From: Arthrobacter sp. zg-Y20
GTDB lineage: Bacteria > Actinomycetota > Actinomycetes > Actinomycetales > Micrococcaceae
DNA length: 64,000 nt
NCBI RefSeq assembly: GCF_030142075.1
Contig: NZ_CP126241.1
Span: forward strand, 496,001 to 560,000
Direction: 5' to 3'
Below are positions 1 to 7,788 of the stretch, one piece after another. The position numbers were made by a program, and so were the translations under genes. The first letter of the stretch is position 1. Each line of letters begins with the position of its first letter. The notes below the pieces were generated by a model. The model saw only the letters and a program-made list of their open reading frames with translations. It did not search any database and was not told the DNA's origin.

Positions 1-318
1 CCACGGGGTGGCCTTCACCCTGCGCACCCGGGCGTCCACGGGATCTTCCGAGCGGACAGCTACGCCCTGAGCCACAAGCCGGTCCACCAGTCCGGACATG
101 GAGGCCATGGAAACGCCGAAGGATTGAGCCAAACCACTGCCCGTCGCACCCTCCTCGATGGTGACCAGCACCGTGAGGACCTTGAGCTGCCGAACAGTCA
201 GGTCCGTGGCGAGCAGCGGATCGAGGAACGAGGACAGGGCCGAGGACTGGAGTGAATCGGTGATGTCTTCCAGGGCGCGCAGGATCCGCGTCCGTTCCTG
301 CTGCTCCACCCCGGTCAT
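1..318 (-). CDS. MarR-family transcriptional regulator (3' end cut by window edge)
   Basis: Reading leftward from an ATG at 318, 106 codons are open to the window edge, so the C-terminus is missing. The protein shows the MarR winged-helix layout: an N-terminal helix, then a helix-turn-helix region in which SFGVSMASMSGLVDRL is the recognition helix, followed by the wing (AVRSEDPVDARVRRV) with the Asp-x-Arg typical of MarR. Such dimers usually repress a neighbouring gene or their own, with small phenolic or oxidising ligands as inducers. The target is unknown; the oxidoreductase at 547 is close but separated by a tRNA gene. TACGGT lies six bases before the ATG, so the mRNA may be leaderless. 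Confidence 0.85.
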   Translation of the reverse strand, partial: MTGVEQQERTRILRALEDITDSLQSSALSSFLDPLLATDLTVRQLKVLTVLVTIEEGATGSGLAQSFGVSMASMSGLVDRLVAQGVAVRSEDPVDARVRRVKATPW

Positions 319-324
319 GGGATC

Positions 325-330
325 ACCGTA
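325..330 (-). promoter_or_regulatory. -10 element of marR-like gene, leaderless type
   Basis: TACGGT on the minus strand ends six bases before the ATG at 318. This TANNNT-N6-ATG spacing places the transcription start at the start codon. No clear -35 was identified. Confidence 0.4.
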
Positions 331-356
331 GTGCCCCGGGAGGTGCCGGCAAAAGG

Positions 357-386
357 AAAAGCGGCCCCGTTACCGGGGCCGCTTTT
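357..386 (-). terminator. Intrinsic terminator of tRNA-Ser
   Basis: A perfect GC-rich hairpin (AAAAGCGGCCCCG and its complement around a four-base loop) followed on the minus strand by TTTTCCTTTT. It lies just beyond the 3' end of the tRNA and separates it from the MarR gene. The flanking A and T runs would let it work in both directions. Confidence 0.75.
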
Positions 387-398
387 CCGTGTCGACGC

Positions 399-485
399 GG
401 AAGGTAAGGGATTCGAACCCTTGGTACGGGGTTACCGCACACTGGTTTTCAAGACCAGCTCCATCGGCCGCTCGGACAACCTTCC
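399..485 (-). tRNA. tRNA-Ser (anticodon UGA)
   Basis: An 87-nt cloverleaf on the minus strand: acceptor arms GGAAGGT/ACCTTCC, a long variable arm typical of class II tRNAs, TTCGAATC in the T loop, and an anticodon stem CTGGT/ACCAG framing CT-TGA-AA. The anticodon UGA with the long variable arm gives serine. CCA is not encoded. Confidence 0.95.
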
Positions 486-546
486 TCACTAGTAGTCTGG
501 CAGAAGGGATGAATTCACCAAAATTCCCTGAACCAGGAAGGACAGC

Positions 547-1524
547 ATGAAAGCGATCGTTATTGGAACGCCCGGGGGACCGGAAGCGCTTGAACTCCAG
601 GACGTACCCACGCCCGCAGCCGGACCGGGAGAAGTGCTGATAGATGTCATTGCCGCCGGCATCAACCGCGCCGACGCGATGCAGCGCCAGGGACACTATC
701 CGGTGCCGGCCGGAGCCTCCGAATATCCGGGGCTGGAAGTTTCGGGCCGCATTGCCGCCCTCGGCGAAGGCGTGGACGGCCCGGCAGTGGGAACCGAAGT
801 GGTTGCACTGCTGTCCGGCGGCGGCTACGCCGAGCAGGTGGCCGTGCCCGCCGGCCAGGTCCTGCCCCTGCCGGACGGCTTCGACGCCGTCACCTCCGCC
901 TCCTTGCCGGAAACGGCAGCCACCGTTTTTTCCAACCTCTTTATGGCTGCCGCAGTCCAGGAGGGGGACTATGTCCTGATCCACGGGGCCACCGGCGGCA
1001 TCGGCACCATGGCCATCCAGATGGTCGCGGCCTTCGGCGCCGTTCCCATGGTGACCGCCGGGTCCGCGGAAAAGCTGGAACTGGCTCAGTCGCTGGGCGC
1101 CAAGGTGCTGATCAACTACAAGGAACAGGACTTCGTCGAAGCGGTGCGCGAAGCCACCGGAGGCCACGGGGCCGACGTCATCCTTGACGTGGTGGGCGCC
1201 AAGTACCTGCAGAAGAACCTGGATGCGCTCGCCGTCGCCGGCCGGCTGGTGATCATCGGGCTGCAGGGCGGTATCAAGGCCGAACTGGACCTGAACCAGC
1301 TGATGACCAAACGCGCCGCCGTCATGGGCACCACCCTCCGCGGACGGCCGGTGGAGGAAAAGAGTGCCATCATGGCCGCGGTGGGTGAGTATGTCTGGCC
1401 GCTGCTGGTCTCCGGGCAGATCCGGCCCCTGGTGGACCGCACCTTCCCGCTGGCCGAGGCGGCCGCCGCCCACGAGTACTTCGACTCCGGGCAGCACGCG
1501 GGCAAGATCCTGCTCACCCTCTAG
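547..1524 (+). CDS. NAD(P)H:quinone oxidoreductase, zinc-independent MDR family
   Basis: A 325-residue medium-chain dehydrogenase/reductase of the zeta-crystallin/quinone reductase type. The N-terminal GroES-like fold (LIDVIAAGINRADAMQRQG, about residues 31-50) is followed by a Rossmann domain with the nucleotide-binding motif HGATGGIG at 146-153. The cysteine and histidine ligands of zinc-dependent members are absent, as expected for this branch. It probably reduces quinones or enals with NADPH in the cytosol. AGGAAGG just upstream of the ATG is a good ribosome-binding site. It appears monocistronic and ends in a hairpin at 1549-1578. The substrate cannot be read from the sequence. Confidence 0.9.
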   Translation: MKAIVIGTPGGPEALELQDVPTPAAGPGEVLIDVIAAGINRADAMQRQGHYPVPAGASEYPGLEVSGRIAALGEGVDGPAVGTEVVALLSGGGYAEQVAVPAGQVLPLPDGFDAVTSASLPETAATVFSNLFMAAAVQEGDYVLIHGATGGIGTMAIQMVAAFGAVPMVTAGSAEKLELAQSLGAKVLINYKEQDFVEAVREATGGHGADVILDVVGAKYLQKNLDALAVAGRLVIIGLQGGIKAELDLNQLMTKRAAVMGTTLRGRPVEEKSAIMAAVGEYVWPLLVSGQIRPLVDRTFPLAEAAAAHEYFDSGQHAGKILLTL

Positions 1525-1548
1525 TTCCGGAGTCCCCAGGGGCACAAC

Positions 1549-1578
1549 GACGGCGGCTGCACTTGTGCGGCCGCCGTC
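1549..1578 (+). terminator. Hairpin after the quinone oxidoreductase
   Basis: GACGGCGGC pairs with GCCGCCGTC and an inner GCAC/GTGC extends the stem. There is no U-run afterwards, so it is a probable but not classical terminator. Confidence 0.5.
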
Positions 1579-1587
1579 ACGTGTATC

Positions 1588-1617
1588 TGTGACGTGCAAC
1601 TCACCCGCTGATAATCT
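1588..1617 (+). promoter_or_regulatory. Possible cstA promoter and operator region
   Basis: TAATCT (1612-1617), overlapping GATAAT (1610-1615), is a candidate -10 about 75 bases before cstA. TGTGA (1588-1592) and TCACC (1601-1605) form an inverted pair separated by eight bases. This resembles a CRP/GlxR site, but the family spacing is six, so the operator reading is weak. Confidence 0.3.
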
Positions 1618-1692
1618 CTAGGAGCAGGGTCACTCCCTGCCCATCGGTTGAAATGTCAACGCAGACAAGCCACCGCAGATAGAGGGATCATC

Positions 1693-3987
1693 ATGAGCGA
1701 GAACCATCGGCACCGGGCCGAAACTGAAGGAATACCGGACGGCGACGTCCTGGAACAGGACCCGGCACTGCCGCCGGTAGCCGTGGACCCGGAAATGCTG
1801 GCGGCGGAAGACCGCCGGTGGACGCCGGGAAAGATTGCCCTGTGGGCGGGCATCGCCCTGCTGGGCGGCCTGAGCTGGACCATGCTGGCCGTGGTCCGCG
1901 GCGAAACGGTCAACGCCATCTGGTTCGTGTTCGCCGCGGTGTGTACCTATTTCATTGGGTACCGCTTCTACTCCAAGCTCATTGAAGCCAAACTGCTGAA
2001 GCCCAATGACCGCCGTGCCACTCCCGCGGAGTACCTGGCGGACGGCAAGGACTTCGCCGCCACCGACCGGCGGGTGCTTTACGGCCACCACTTCGCCGCC
2101 ATTGCCGGCGCCGGCCCGCTCGTCGGCCCGGTCCTGGCCGCGCAGATGGGCTACCTGCCCGGAACCATCTGGATCATTGTGGGCGTGGTGCTGGCCGGCG
2201 CCGTCCAGGATTACCTTGTCCTGTTCTTCTCCATGCGCCGCGGCGGCCGCTCGCTGGGCCAGATGGCCCGCGACGAACTCGGGCTGATCGGCGGCACCGC
2301 AGCACTGATCGCCACCCTGGTCATCATGATCATCATCGTGGCCATCCTCGCCCTGGTGGTGGTGAACGCCCTGGCCGAAAGCCCGTGGGGCGTCTTCTCC
2401 GTCAGCATGACCATCCCCATCGCCTTGTTCATGGGCGTCTACCTGCGCTTCCTGCGGCCGGGCAAGGTCACCGAGGTGTCCATCATCGGCTTCGTCCTGC
2501 TGCTGGCCGCGATCATCGGCGGCGGCTGGGTTGCCGGCACCCCGCTGGGCGACGCCCTGACCCTGGAACCGACAACCATCGCCTGGGGCATCATCATCTA
2601 CGGCTTCATTGCCGCCGTCCTGCCGGTCTGGCTGCTGCTGGCCCCGCGCGACTACCTCTCCACCTTCATGAAGGTGGGCACCATCGTGATGCTCGCCGTC
2701 GCGATCATCATTGTCCGCCCGGAAATCTCCGTTCCCGCGGTCAGCGAATTCGCCGGCCAGGACAACGGCCCGGTGGTCGCCGGCCCGCTCTTCCCATTCC
2801 TGTTCGTCACCATCGCCTGCGGTGCATTGTCCGGCTTCCACGCCCTGATTTCCTCCGGCACCACCCCCAAGATGCTGGAGAAGGAACGCCAGACCCGGTT
2901 CATCGGCTACGGCGGCATGCTGATGGAATCCTTCGTGGCCATCATGGCGCTCGTCGCCGCCGTCTCGATTGACCGCGGCATCTACTTCGCCATGAACGCC
3001 TCCGCCGGCGCCACCGGCGGAACCGTGGAGGGCGCCGTCGCCTTCGTCAACAGCCTGGGCCTGACGGGGGTGAACCTCACCCCGGACATGCTTTCCGGCC
3101 TTGCCTCCAACGTGGGGGAGGAGTCCATTGTGTCGCGCACCGGCGGCGCGCCCACGCTCGCCGTCGGCCTGGCCACCATCATGCATTCCCTGATCGGCGG
3201 GCCGTCCATGATGGCTTTCTGGTACCACTTCGCGATTATGTTCGAGGCCCTGTTCATCCTCACCGCCGTAGACGCCGGCACCCGCGTGGCACGGTTCATG
3301 CTGCAGGACACCATCGGCAACGTCGCCCCGAAGTTCAAGGACATGTCCTGGCGGCCCGGCGCATGGATCAGCACCGCCATTATGGTGGCCGGCTGGGGGT
3401 CGATCCTGATCATGGGGGTCACGGACCCGCTGGGCGGGATCAACACCCTGTTCCCGCTCTTCGGCATCGCCAACCAGCTGCTCGCCGCCATTGCGCTGGC
3501 CGTCTGCATGGCCATCATCGCCCAAAAGAACGCGTTTCGGTGGCTGTGGATCGTGGCGCTGCCGCTGGCCTTCGCCGCGGTGGTGACCATTACGGCGTCG
3601 TTCTACAAGATCTTCTCGCCGGTTCCCGCCGTCGGCTACTGGGCCAACCATGAGGCCTTCTCCGCGGCCCTGGCCGAAGGGAAGACCAGCTTCGGCACGG
3701 CCAAGACCGTGGAAGCCATGGAAGCGGTGGTGCGCAACACCTTGATCCAGACCACGCTGTCCGTGGTGTTCGTGACGCTGGCAATCATCGTGATCATCAC
3801 GGCCATCATCGCCACCATCCGCTCCTACCGTTCCGGGGGCGCCCCCAGCGCTGAAGACCCGGCGATCCCGTCCCGGAAGTTCGCGCCTGCGGGGTTCCTG
3901 ACCACTCCGGCGGAAAAGGAGATCCTGGCCCAGTGGGATGCCCTGCCGGACGCCAAGCGGCCGGCGAAGAAAGCCGCGCACTCATGA
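1693..3987 (+). CDS. cstA: Carbon starvation protein CstA family transporter
   Basis: A 764-residue polytopic membrane protein with the long run of hydrophobic helices of the CstA family (family members import pyruvate or peptides in enterobacteria). Recognisable stretches include GAGPLVGPVLAAQMGYLPG, GALSGFHALISSGTTPKM and LFPLFGIANQLLAAIAL. The start chosen is the ATG at 1693, which has AGAGGGA eight bases upstream; a longer frame opens at 1648 but lacks a ribosome-binding site. Its stop overlaps the start of the YbdD-like gene (ATGA), the usual two-gene arrangement. Which substrate it carries in this organism is inference. Confidence 0.93.
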   Translation: MSENHRHRAETEGIPDGDVLEQDPALPPVAVDPEMLAAEDRRWTPGKIALWAGIALLGGLSWTMLAVVRGETVNAIWFVFAAVCTYFIGYRFYSKLIEAKLLKPNDRRATPAEYLADGKDFAATDRRVLYGHHFAAIAGAGPLVGPVLAAQMGYLPGTIWIIVGVVLAGAVQDYLVLFFSMRRGGRSLGQMARDELGLIGGTAALIATLVIMIIIVAILALVVVNALAESPWGVFSVSMTIPIALFMGVYLRFLRPGKVTEVSIIGFVLLLAAIIGGGWVAGTPLGDALTLEPTTIAWGIIIYGFIAAVLPVWLLLAPRDYLSTFMKVGTIVMLAVAIIIVRPEISVPAVSEFAGQDNGPVVAGPLFPFLFVTIACGALSGFHALISSGTTPKMLEKERQTRFIGYGGMLMESFVAIMALVAAVSIDRGIYFAMNASAGATGGTVEGAVAFVNSLGLTGVNLTPDMLSGLASNVGEESIVSRTGGAPTLAVGLATIMHSLIGGPSMMAFWYHFAIMFEALFILTAVDAGTRVARFMLQDTIGNVAPKFKDMSWRPGAWISTAIMVAGWGSILIMGVTDPLGGINTLFPLFGIANQLLAAIALAVCMAIIAQKNAFRWLWIVALPLAFAAVVTITASFYKIFSPVPAVGYWANHEAFSAALAEGKTSFGTAKTVEAMEAVVRNTLIQTTLSVVFVTLAIIVIITAIIATIRSYRSGGAPSAEDPAIPSRKFAPAGFLTTPAEKEILAQWDALPDAKRPAKKAAHS

Positions 3988-4184
3988 GTGCCGCCGTCGC
4001 CGTCGGGCAGGGGGTGCGCAGCCTCGTGCGGTTCTTCCGCGACGTGATGGGGGAAGACGCGTACCGCAAGTACGCGGACTTCCACGCGGCGTCGGGCTGT
4101 GCGTCCCCGCTGATGAGCGAGAAGGAGTTCTGGCGGGACAAGATGGACCGCCAGGATGCCAACCCGCAGGGCCGCTGCTGCTGA
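3984..4184 (+). CDS. YbdD/YjiX family small protein (DUF466)
   Basis: A 66-residue protein beginning MSAAVAVGQGVRSLVRF and containing GEDAYRKYADFHAASG and a C-terminal FWRDKMDRQ, matching the short YbdD/YjiX family always found behind cstA. In enterobacteria the partner is needed with BtsT/CstA-type pyruvate transport. The start codon overlaps the cstA stop (ATGA), so translation is coupled. The Cys-Cys C-terminus is a detail of this copy. The function of the small partner is known only through association. Confidence 0.88.
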   Translation: MSAAVAVGQGVRSLVRFFRDVMGEDAYRKYADFHAASGCASPLMSEKEFWRDKMDRQDANPQGRCC

Positions 4185-4212
4185 GCCTGCACACGCCAGA
4201 ACGGCACCACTA

Positions 4213-4252
4213 ACGACGGCGGCGCCGCACCTACCCGCGGCGCCGCCGTCGT
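4213..4252 (+). terminator. Strong hairpin after cstA-ybdD
   Basis: A perfect 16-bp GC-rich inverted repeat with an eight-base loop. It lies 28 bases after the ybdD stop and has no U-run. It separates the operon from bpa. Confidence 0.65.
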
Positions 4253-4351
4253 GCGTATATGCGTCGCTTTATTGCTGCCAATACGGCCGGGACGGCCGGA
4301 AAGCCGGCCGGACAGGAGGCAACCGTCACTAAGCGTGAGAGCATTAATGCC

Positions 4352-5026
4352 ATGACTGATCAGAACGGATCCTCCGACGGCCCCGGCGCGGCCCCGGACG
4401 CTCCTGCCCAGAAGTCACAGACCCCGGCCGAGGACGGTACTGCGCGTTCGGGCGCTGCGGGAACAGAAAGCGGCGCCGCCCCGGTGGCCCGGGCAGCGGA
4501 TGCCCCGCAGGACGGGCACGCCAAGGCCAAAAGCGGACCGGCCAAACTGAACGAGCTGGTGGACGAGCCGGCGAAGGTCATGCGCATCGGCACCATGATC
4601 AAGCAGCTGCTTGAAGAGGTGCGCAACGCGCCGCTGGACGACGCCGCACGCAACCGGTTGGCGGAGATCCACGCCCGCTCCATCGGCGAGCTTGAGGACG
4701 GGCTTGCACCCGAACTCGTGGACGAGCTGCACCGGATCAACCTGCCGTTCCTGGATGATTCAACCCCCACCGACGCGGAACTGCGGATTGCGCAGGCCCA
4801 GATGGTGGGCTGGCTGGAAGGTCTCTTCCGTGGTATCCAGACCGCCATTGCCGCGCAGCAGACGGCCAGCCAGGCGGCCGGGCGGCTTCAGTTGCGCCAG
4901 CTGCCGCCCGGGACCATGCTAGCCCCTGGAATTGTTGTTGGAGACGACGGGGAGCCGCGCCGTGCTTCCCAAGGGACGGGCAGCCCGCGGCAGGAACCGC
5001 ACGCGGGCCCCGGCCAGTACTTGTAA
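4352..5026 (+). CDS. bpa: Bacterial proteasome activator Bpa (PafE)
   Basis: A 224-residue protein whose central block PAKVMRIGTMIKQLLEEVR, ELEDGLAPEL and AELRIAQAQMVGWLEGLF is nearly the mycobacterial Bpa/PafE sequence as I remember it. It ends in GQYL, the C-terminal motif that docks in the pockets of the 20S proteasome alpha ring. Bpa forms a ring that opens the 20S gate without ATP for unfolded substrates. The acidic, Ala/Pro-rich N-terminal 65 residues are probably disordered. The ATG at 4352 is preferred over an upstream in-frame ATG at 4259, which sits against the previous terminator and adds an unconserved leader. No proteasome core genes are in the window. Confidence 0.9.
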   Translation: MTDQNGSSDGPGAAPDAPAQKSQTPAEDGTARSGAAGTESGAAPVARAADAPQDGHAKAKSGPAKLNELVDEPAKVMRIGTMIKQLLEEVRNAPLDDAARNRLAEIHARSIGELEDGLAPELVDELHRINLPFLDDSTPTDAELRIAQAQMVGWLEGLFRGIQTAIAAQQTASQAAGRLQLRQLPPGTMLAPGIVVGDDGEPRRASQGTGSPRQEPHAGPGQYL

Positions 5027-5034
5027 GGACGTAG

Positions 5035-5496
5035 ATGGCACTTTTTGCAGCCGCCCGGCAGGGGCGGAAGGATGACGCGGAACTGGGCAAGGGCGTGTGG
5101 CGCCGTGCCCATGACCGGTTTACCCGGGGCCTGGACCGGTATTACCAGATGCTCGAAGGCGTGGAAGACGACGCCGTCTACAACGAACTGGTCACCGTCG
5201 CCAACGAACTCGCTGCGCTGCTGCCGCGGATCCGCGAGGTCTGCGTCCGCGCCCAGCAGCAGCTGCCCAGCAGTGGGCAGAACATCCCCGGCGCCCTGAC
5301 GACCGTGCACCGGGCACTGTCGCGCAGCGGGAACTCGCTCGCCGCAGCGGCCGAAGCGGCCGCCATGTCCCGGCTGGAGTCAGAGCGCTGGGGAATCGCC
5401 TCGGCGGGTCTGGACAATGTGCGACGCCGCGCGGAGCTGGTGGCCGAAGACGTTACGGAAGCCGAGCGTGCGCTGGCAGCAGCCCCGCAATTGTAG
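5035..5496 (+). CDS. Conserved hypothetical protein downstream of bpa
   Basis: A 153-residue, soluble, largely alpha-helical protein without signal peptide or membrane segment. I do not recognise a named domain. It begins nine bases after the bpa stop behind AAGGACG, so the two are almost certainly co-transcribed. A work hypothesis is a function linked to bpa, but nothing in the sequence shows it. Codon usage is like its neighbours, so it is a real gene rather than a shadow. Confidence 0.75.
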   Translation: MALFAAARQGRKDDAELGKGVWRRAHDRFTRGLDRYYQMLEGVEDDAVYNELVTVANELAALLPRIREVCVRAQQQLPSSGQNIPGALTTVHRALSRSGNSLAAAAEAAAMSRLESERWGIASAGLDNVRRRAELVAEDVTEAERALAAAPQL

Positions 5497-5600
5497 TTAG
5501 CCGCCCAAAATACTTCGCGGAATCGGGAATAGGCTGCCGCCCGTTTTCGCGCAGAGCATATCGGCTTTGTCCTCGGCGCATTCCGGACAAGGATGAGACC

Positions 5601-6437
5601 ATGACTACATCACCGGTTGTGACTTTTAATGACGGCAATACCATTCCCCAGCTCGGCTACGGCGTGTGGCAGGTTGAGGACGAGGTTGCCGAAAAGGTAG
5701 TGGGACAGGCCTTCGAGGTTGGCTACCGCCACATCGATACGGCCAAGATCTACGGCAATGAGGCCGGTGTCGGCCGCGCCATTGCCGCCACGTCCGTCCC
5801 CCGCGAAGACATGTTCATCACCACGAAGGTGTGGAACGCGGACCAGGGCTACGAAGAAACCCTGAAGGCCTTTGACGCTTCCATGGAGCGCCTGGGCCTG
5901 GAAACCCTGGACCTGTACCTGATCCACTGGCTCCAGCCCAAGCAGAACAAGTACGTGGACACCTGGAAGGCGCTGGTTGAACTGCAGAAGCAGGGCCGCG
6001 TGAAGTCCATCGGCGTCTGCAACTTCACCAAGGAAGCCCTGCAGGAAATCATCGACGCCACCGGCGTTGTCCCGGTCCTGAACCAGGTGGAAACCCACCC
6101 GTACCTGAACCAGGCCGATCTGCGCGCCTTCGAGGCCGAGCACAACATCCTGCACGAGTCCTGGTCCCCGCTGGGCTCCGGCAAGGGCCTGCTCGAGGAC
6201 CCCAAGCTCGTGGAGATCGCTGCGAAGTACGACGGCGCCACCCCGGCCCAGGTGGTCATCGCCTGGCACCTGGCCCTGGGCAGCATTGTGATCCCCAAGT
6301 CCGTGACCGAGTCCCGGATTCGGGAAAACTGGGAGGCCCTGGACCTTCGGCTCAGCGCTGAGGACATCGAGGCCATCAACGCCCTGGACAACGGCACCCG
6401 TTACGGCGCCGATCCGGCAACGGCCGACTTCGCCTAA
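5601..6437 (+). CDS. Aldo/keto reductase
   Basis: A 278-residue TIM-barrel NADPH-dependent reductase of the 2,5-diketo-gluconate reductase type. The diagnostic motifs are present: GYRHIDTAKIYGNEAGVG with catalytic Asp and Tyr, LDLYLIHWL with the active-site His, and VIPKSVTESRIRENW for the cofactor phosphate. It would reduce small aldehydes or ketones in the cytosol. AAGGATGAG precedes the ATG. The gene stands alone and ends against a bidirectional terminator facing the flagellar locus. The substrate is not predictable from sequence. Confidence 0.93.
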   Translation: MTTSPVVTFNDGNTIPQLGYGVWQVEDEVAEKVVGQAFEVGYRHIDTAKIYGNEAGVGRAIAATSVPREDMFITTKVWNADQGYEETLKAFDASMERLGLETLDLYLIHWLQPKQNKYVDTWKALVELQKQGRVKSIGVCNFTKEALQEIIDATGVVPVLNQVETHPYLNQADLRAFEAEHNILHESWSPLGSGKGLLEDPKLVEIAAKYDGATPAQVVIAWHLALGSIVIPKSVTESRIRENWEALDLRLSAEDIEAINALDNGTRYGADPATADFA

Positions 6438-6460
6438 GCCTTAGCTTTTCCGCGAAACAT

Positions 6461-6494
6461 AAAAGGCGCACACCCCGCGGGGTGTGCGCCTTTT
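6461..6494. terminator. Bidirectional intrinsic terminator
   Basis: A perfect inverted repeat AAAAGGCGCACACCCC around GC, with A-run and T-run at its ends. It serves the aldo/keto reductase (+) and the flgN-flgK-flgL-fliW operon (-), whose stop codons converge on it. Confidence 0.9.
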
Positions 6495-6513
6495 GGTTTA
6501 TCAGTGCGTGCGT

Positions 6514-6900
6514 TCAGGCGGCTACCGGGTCCAATGGAGCACGGACCGGCCAGTCCTGGCCTTCGAGGATCACCTGCGCACAGCTGCCGGTGTTCAGATT
6601 GACCACAATCGGTGCCAGCAGGTTGACGGTGGTTCCGTCCAGGGCGGGGTTGGCAACCACCAGGACGGCGGCGTCGGCCGCGGTTTCCAGCTGCAGCTGG
6701 TGGCGCTGCTCATCGGTGATTTCCGGGTGGTAGTCCGGCAGGTACACGGAGGCGTCCAGCACGTAGAGCCGGGCGGTGCCCCCGTTGCCGGAGGTGCTCA
6801 GGGCGAACAGGCCGGCCGCGCCGTCGATCTCCTCGAGGTCGAAGTGGACCTCGGGAGCCAACCCGGGAGGGGGCGTCAGGAATGTGAGGCCGGTGCTCAT
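6514..6900 (-). CDS. fliW: Flagellar assembly factor FliW
   Basis: A 128-residue protein with the FliW signature regions (LTFLTPPPGL, LYVLDASVYLPDYHPEI, VNLLAPIVVNLNTGSCAQVIL). In Bacillus FliW binds either flagellin or CsrA; when cytoplasmic flagellin is low it is freed to bind CsrA and lift repression of flagellin translation. Here it is the last gene of flgN-flgK-flgL-fliW and its ATG overlaps the flgL stop by four bases. A csrA gene lies at the other end of the same locus (34706). The flagellin leader has two GGA sites, so the full circuit is present. Confidence 0.93.
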   Translation of the reverse strand: MSTGLTFLTPPPGLAPEVHFDLEEIDGAAGLFALSTSGNGGTARLYVLDASVYLPDYHPEITDEQRHQLQLETAADAAVLVVANPALDGTTVNLLAPIVVNLNTGSCAQVILEGQDWPVRAPLDPVAA

Positions 6901-7784
6901 CGCAGGAAGTCCATCAGTGTGGGCTGCAGTGCTTTCGCCGTGACCGCCAGAGCCGCCTGGTAGGCGACTTCCTGGAGCTTCATGTCCATGATGACTTTGG
7001 CAGTGTCCAGGTCCTCGATGCCGGAGCGCCGGGATTCGAGGCTGATCGACTGCTCCGCCAGGGTGTCCTTGGCCTTGATCGTGGCGGCATGGCGGACGCC
7101 AAGGGCGGAGTGCTCCATCCGAACCGTTTCCGCGGCGGAATCGATCTTGGTCAGGTATCCGCTGGCATCGTTATTTTCGTTCAGATCCTTTACCAGGTCA
7201 TCCACCAGGCGAAAGACTGATCCCTCTCCGCTGCCGAACACTGCTTCACCATCGGTATCAACGCGCATCAGGGTACTGCCGTCCAATCGGCGCGTAGTGG
7301 GGGTGCCGCTTCCGCTGTAGTTGTAGGAGCCCGCGTCTTCGGTGAAGGCCTTACCGGTGTCCGAGGTCCCGGCAAACACTGTCCGGCCCAGGTAGGTGGT
7401 ATTGGCTTCGCGCAGCAGGTCAGTCTTCAGGCCGGCAAGTTCCGTGGCAATTGCCTTGCGGTCGCTCGGTGACATAGTGCCGGTAGTGGCGCTGAGGGCA
7501 AGGTCCTTGACCCGGCCCAGGATCTTGGTGGTATTGCTCAATGCGCTGTCGGTAACGCTGAGCCAACCCTCCGCGTCGCTCTGGTTGGAGCCGTACTGAA
7601 CGTTCGCACGGATTTCGGACCGGACCTTGAGCGCATTGGCCGTGCCGGTCGGGTCATCCGAAGGGCGGCCAATGGTGGCGGAGGAGGTGACCTGTTCCTG
7701 CAGTTTGGCCATGCGGGACATGCTGGCCTGCAAGTTCTGCTGGGCCGTCCGGGCCATGGTCTGGTTGGTGGTGCGGCTGATCAC
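6897..7784 (-). CDS. flgL: Flagellar hook-associated protein 3 FlgL
   Basis: A 295-residue flagellin-like junction protein joining hook-filament cap proteins to the filament. The N-terminal D0 helix (VISRTTNQTMARTAQQNLQ) and the C-terminal helix (MKLQEVAYQAALAVTAKALQ) frame a central variable part. The GTG at 7784 is chosen because GGAAGG sits eight bases upstream and it begins just after the flgK stop; a longer frame starting at 7841 would overlap flgK by about 50 bases. It is exported by the flagellar type III apparatus, so no Sec signal is expected. Confidence 0.92.
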   Translation of the reverse strand: MISRTTNQTMARTAQQNLQASMSRMAKLQEQVTSSATIGRPSDDPTGTANALKVRSEIRANVQYGSNQSDAEGWLSVTDSALSNTTKILGRVKDLALSATTGTMSPSDRKAIATELAGLKTDLLREANTTYLGRTVFAGTSDTGKAFTEDAGSYNYSGSGTPTTRRLDGSTLMRVDTDGEAVFGSGEGSVFRLVDDLVKDLNENNDASGYLTKIDSAAETVRMEHSALGVRHAATIKAKDTLAEQSISLESRRSGIEDLDTAKVIMDMKLQEVAYQAALAVTAKALQPTLMDFLR

Positions 7785-7788
7785 GGGG

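Noticed and set aside
1630-3981. 783-codon minus-strand frame opposite cstA
   Set aside because: Gly/Asp/His-rich low-complexity translation typical of an antisense shadow, while the plus strand encodes a clear CstA.
4259-4351. N-terminal extension of bpa from an ATG at 4259
   Set aside because: It begins seven bases after the cstA-ybdD hairpin, lacks a ribosome-binding site and adds unconserved sequence.
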